Origin: CAXBNB01 sp040222275
GTDB lineage: Bacteria; Bacteroidota; Bacteroidia; Cytophagales; Cyclobacteriaceae
Assembly (NCBI GenBank): GCA_040222275.1
Contig: JAVKDJ010000036.1
Span: 68,174-132,173 of the forward strand
DNA length: 64,000 nt
Direction of reading: 5' to 3'
Every line of letters begins with the position of its first letter. Position 1 is the first letter of the stretch. Both the position numbers and the translations under genes were made by a program. Of this stretch, positions 62,001 to 64,000 are shown piece by piece. The notes under the pieces are model-generated. The model made no database searches, was not told the DNA's origin, and saw nothing but the letters and a program-made list of their open reading frames with translations.

Positions 62001-62044
62001 TGATAGTAGTACCCGTTTTGTATAAATTGTATAGCAAAAAATAA
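59021..62044 (+). CDS. RND efflux transporter permease
   Basis: A 1007-residue inner-membrane antiporter of the AcrB/CzcA superfamily, twelve helices. In TM4 the proton-relay Asp398 is present (GLLVDNSIAVVENI); the partner lysine region lies in TM10. Sequences SPEDLEQLVVDPIEEELNEL and the porter loops suggest a HAE1- or multi-drug-type pump rather than a heavy-metal one, but the substrate is unknown. Driven by proton or sodium flow. Confidence 0.93.
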   Translation: MKLPELAIKNHQFTIVIVILLVLIGVVTFITMPRSEDPQNDMAGTAINVIYPGASPEDLEQLVVDPIEEELNELEDIKKIESHAYDGAAFITIEFVAGSDPEDKYRKVLEKMNNVEPELPKEIKSVEKRKFSVMDVSIMQLALVSDSTSYEQLEDHAERLKKKIEKSYGIRKVNILAVPEREVRIVTDFERMANLNISYNQLAHAIQSANANIPGGTIDVGSRKFSVKTSGSYENLDEIRNTIVSASSVSLVKVNDVAKVEFADEQDNYIARYNGSTAIFINVLQKKNTNIYEIDNLLQPKISSFENSLPEGIRLETVLNQANTVRARIGDFFINFSQGILLVGLFILIAVGIRASMVVMIAIPVSVLIGLTLLDLSGYGMQQMSIAGLIIALGLLVDNSIAVVENIQRYLEKGHSKIDAAINGTKEIGWALVSATATTVLAFVPMASIGGPTGDFIRSLAIVVIYTLVASLVIALTFAPYFSSVLLKFKEKKNKETISGKIINNYYVKILKASLDKPRLTIAMVALVFVGSLSLFGLIGVSFFPKAEKAQLLINVNTPEGSNFTKTNEAVKYVENVLEEYEEVVKVASNIGKSNPRVYYNIFSSSFSVTHGQLFVTLKGYESEAMINLVDELRNRFDSYPSASIEVKEFIQGPPVEAPIAIKIMGDDLDVIREISKDVENIMNETTGVINVENILTSSKTSLKLDVDYQRAGMFGVGISDVDLAVRTHISGTQIGEFRNNKGETFNLKIRMPFDKNPGYEELERVYVNNHQGTPIPLRQVADIRFEQSMKKISHYNLDRQNTITADVVDIGQAAPLTEKIIAKLNNYDLPEGYSFYAGGQLEEQQESFGDMGKVLLVSLIGIFAVLVLQFRSFTQPLIIYSAIPLAVTGAFLALFITGHSFSFMAFVGLTSLIGIVVNDSIILVDYANQVRAAGSGFIDAIVEAGKTRFVPIILTTVTTIAGLLPLTLRGGDMWAPMGWAIIGGLLSSTVLCLIVVPVLYKLYSKK

Positions 62045-62051
62045 ACTCACC

Positions 62052-62486
62052 ATGAAAAAATCAGTGTTCCTCCTAATATCAGTGTTTTTCATAACCACGA
62101 ACAGTCTCTGTTCCCAGGATATTACCGGAAAGTGGGCCACCATTGATGACAATACAGGGAAAAAACGGTCGATCGTAGAGGTTTATAAAAAAGGTGGAAA
62201 GTATTTTGGCAAGGTAGTCGATATGTACCTGGAGCCTCACGAAGACCCGGACCCGGTGTGCGACCTCTGCTCTGATAACCGGAAAGACCAGAAAATCAGG
62301 GGCATGGAAATCATACAAAACATGGAACAAACAGGTAACGAGTACACCGGAGGGGAAATACTGGATCCTGAAAATGGTAAAGTTTACCGGTGCAAGCTAT
62401 GGGTGGAAGATGGGAAATTGATGGTCAGGGGTTACATCGCTTTCTTTTTCAGGACCCAGGAGTGGCTCAGGCATGTTCCCAGGTGA
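62052..62486 (+). CDS. DUF2147 family secreted protein
   Basis: 144 residues with a signal peptide (ending LCSQ). DUF2147 motifs: DITGKWATIDDNTGKKRSIVEVYKKGGKYFGKVVDM and the C-terminal VRGYIAFFFRTQEWLRH. A conserved CDLC pair (PDPVCDLCSDN) may form a disulfide or bind metal. It begins seven bases after the RND gene, hence in the same operon; a lipocalin-like fold that binds a small molecule or lipid is plausible. Confidence 0.9.
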   Translation: MKKSVFLLISVFFITTNSLCSQDITGKWATIDDNTGKKRSIVEVYKKGGKYFGKVVDMYLEPHEDPDPVCDLCSDNRKDQKIRGMEIIQNMEQTGNEYTGGEILDPENGKVYRCKLWVEDGKLMVRGYIAFFFRTQEWLRHVPR

Positions 62487-62641
62487 AACAACCTTCAGCT
62501 AACAAGGATTTGACCAAAGCTTAACATTCGAAATACACGGATTCATTAGTTTTACTTTTCAATCGAGATAGTAAGTCTGGATGCACTCATTCTCAATAAA
62601 CCATCGGACAACCCGGTCACATAAGTTTTGGAAAAACTTTT

Positions 62642-63160
62642 ATGTTTCAATATATAGTAGTAACAATTCTTATGCTTTCTCCCTTTGTAATAGTTCCATT
62701 GAACAATAACGGATCGATGGGCTGGAATCCGGAGTATGAAATAATGGCCAAAACGATAGTCTCATCCCTTATGATTGCTATAATGTTGTTGCTTTATTCG
62801 TTGATACTCCAACTGGTACGCTTTAACCGGTTTTACAATGAGTCCTCAAAAAGGTGTGCCAATATGACTGTGAATGTTGACGGTACATACCTCCAAATTA
62901 TTAAAGAGGGTTCAACGATCAAACTGCCTCTTGATCAGGCAGAACTTCGCAACTATATTTTTGGTGCGGGATTGAGAAATCCTTTCTTTGGAAAGGGATT
63001 ATTTATTGTAACTAATTCTCAAAACCAAAAATTTGTAATACCATCGTTAATTTTTAACGAATCGGTGGGTGCCTTCGTGGTTCGAGATCTTTTTAGAAAT
63101 AGATCCAACTATCAACAATTAACATTAAAGTGGAAGGAATTAAGTGCTTTATATGATTGA
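62642..63160 (+). CDS. Small membrane protein of unknown function
   Basis: 172 residues. Two N-terminal helices (about 1-22 and 35-60; LMIAIMLLLYSLILQLVRF) and a soluble part with a strand-rich pattern (TYLQIIKEGSTIKLPLDQAE), perhaps PH-like. Resembles the 55884 protein only in layout. No family recognised. Monocistronic. Confidence 0.7.
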   Translation: MFQYIVVTILMLSPFVIVPLNNNGSMGWNPEYEIMAKTIVSSLMIAIMLLLYSLILQLVRFNRFYNESSKRCANMTVNVDGTYLQIIKEGSTIKLPLDQAELRNYIFGAGLRNPFFGKGLFIVTNSQNQKFVIPSLIFNESVGAFVVRDLFRNRSNYQQLTLKWKELSALYD

Positions 63161-63283
63161 CTTACCATTACAAACTTTATGGGCTGGGAAACTTTAAATA
63201 GATTTAAATATTGTGGATATGAAGATTTGTAAAGTTGCTACTTCCATCCCACCTTGTGCAGGCATTAAACTAAAAACTAAATC

Positions 63284-63865
63284 ATGAAAAGTATTTGTGT
63301 GTTTTGTGGGTCTTCCACCGGCAATGACCCGGATTTTGAATCCGCCGCAGTAGATCTAGGGGAAAGCCTTGCAAAAAGGGGAATAGACCTGATATATGGT
63401 GGATCCAAAATCGGCCTGATGGGTGCTGTTGCCCGGGGTTGTTCCCAGTCCGGAGGCCGGGTGATTGGCGTTATCCCGCATTTTCTCGATCAGGTAGAAA
63501 TCACAAATACAGGTTCGGACGAGCTATACCAAACAGAATCGATGCATGAACGCAAGATGAAGATGTCGCAGCTATCGGAAGGTTTCATCGCCCTGCCCGG
63601 CGGCTTTGGCACTATGGACGAACTGTGCGAAATACTTACCTGGGCCCAACTGGGACTTGTGCCCCACCCCATTGGCATTCTCAATATCAACGGCTACTTT
63701 GACCACCTGCTGGCCCTGTTCAGGCACATGAACCAAAAAGGACTTGTAAAAGACAAAGATTTTGACATTCTGATACACGACCAAAACATAGATAGTTTGC
63801 TGGACAAAATGGTGGCCTACGTACCGTCCGAAAATAATATTTTGAACAAACTCAACCAGACCTAG
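63284..63865 (+). CDS. LOG family protein (TIGR00730)
   Basis: 193 residues of the lysine decarboxylase-like LOG family. PGGFGTMDE at 105-113 with Glu113 and the phosphate-binding Arg90-Lys91 match cytokinin riboside monophosphate phosphoribohydrolases. N-terminal SICVFCGSSTGNDPDF and YGGSKIGLMG are also typical. It hydrolyses a nucleoside monophosphate; the physiological substrate in bacteria is uncertain. Confidence 0.93.
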   Translation: MKSICVFCGSSTGNDPDFESAAVDLGESLAKRGIDLIYGGSKIGLMGAVARGCSQSGGRVIGVIPHFLDQVEITNTGSDELYQTESMHERKMKMSQLSEGFIALPGGFGTMDELCEILTWAQLGLVPHPIGILNINGYFDHLLALFRHMNQKGLVKDKDFDILIHDQNIDSLLDKMVAYVPSENNILNKLNQT

Positions 63866-63908
63866 TGTAAAGATTTGTTAATAACCGAATTAATATTATT
63901 TTTGTCCT

Positions 63909-64000
63909 ATGGCAAGAAAGGGACGAAAGTTGATATTGAGTGAAGATGACCAAAAAACATTGATTGCTACCTCAAGGGCACATAGTGCTGGCCACAGGGA
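63909..64000 (+). CDS. 5' end of a probable IS630-family transposase gene
   Basis: Only the first 30 codons are inside the window: MARKGRKLILSEDDQKTLIA, then TSRAHSAGHR. A basic start followed by LSEDDQKTL resembles the helix-turn-helix beginning of IS630-type transposases. The LOG gene ends just 43 bases upstream, leaving little room for the element's left end. The rest lies past the edge, so the call is tentative. Confidence 0.45.
   Translation, partial: MARKGRKLILSEDDQKTLIATSRAHSAGHR

Noticed and set aside
1..64000. CRISPR array, tRNA or rRNA genes
   Set aside because: No regularly spaced identical repeats and no tRNA- or rRNA-like sequence were recognised on reading; a dedicated scan was not possible.

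Overview
The window reads as a chromosomal segment of a Bacteroidota bacterium, most likely a Cytophagales (Cytophagia) member. Evidence: gene content (type IX secretion-type C-terminal domains, LytS/LytTR pairs, PIN-PhoH, DUF4197 and DUF2147 proteins, a PadR plus MacB-like permease pair, SulP/YeeE sulfur transporters); several promoters with the Bacteroidota -7 element TAnnTTTG; and weak Shine-Dalgarno sequences. No tRNA, rRNA, CRISPR array or prophage was seen. An IS630-like transposase gene begins at the right edge.

Layout. 1-5.1 kb: M1 and M61 metallopeptidases, then PIN-PhoH. 5.0-8.85 kb: an accessory stretch with a folded intergenic element, a secreted protein, an EthD-like protein, a PIN toxin with an overlapping 53-codon partner, and a small membrane protein. 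Three diverged copies of one non-coding repeat each follow a gene here. 8.85-17.6 kb: GH109-like oxidoreductase, MlaFE transporter, DUF4197 lipoprotein, CinA, a 2-oxoacid dehydrogenase E2 and an ammonium transporter. 17.7-22.7 kb: GNAT, nuoABCD without nuoE-N, and NnrED. 22.9-25.9 kb: a secretion-tail protein, a cysteine-rich Crp/Fnr regulator and a SulP permease. 26-31.8 kb: LptF/G permease, rpsO, pnp, and a Fic protein behind a double-palindrome operator. 31.8-41.6 kb: AGCS symporter; thioredoxin-rhodanese; a double-TPM protein; a CstB-like persulfide dioxygenase-rhodanese with two YeeE/YedE transporters; pgk; Sua5; YkgJ. 41.7-52.9 kb: rnhB, PadR/permease, thioesterase, Rrf2, an ethylene-receptor-like membrane sensor paired with a multi-PAS kinase, YitT, and a Cfa-like methyltransferase. 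53-64 kb: a LytS/LytTR pair, a TolC-MFP-RND efflux operon with DUF2147, and a LOG protein.

Two regulatory circuits can be read from the DNA. First, an inverted repeat GTAAC-N4-GTTAC lies exactly 22 bp upstream of a -7-like element at sulP, at trx-rhodanese (one mismatch in the palindrome and one in the -7 box) and at the CstB-like operon, always 52-56 bp before the start codon. The Crp/Fnr gene next to sulP is the natural candidate regulator, so these loci appear to form one sulfur/persulfide regulon. Second, GGTTCATTC occurs as a 21-bp-period direct repeat before tolC and once before lytS, in both cases 31 bp upstream of a -7-like box. This suggests that the LytTR regulator controls itself and the adjacent efflux operon.
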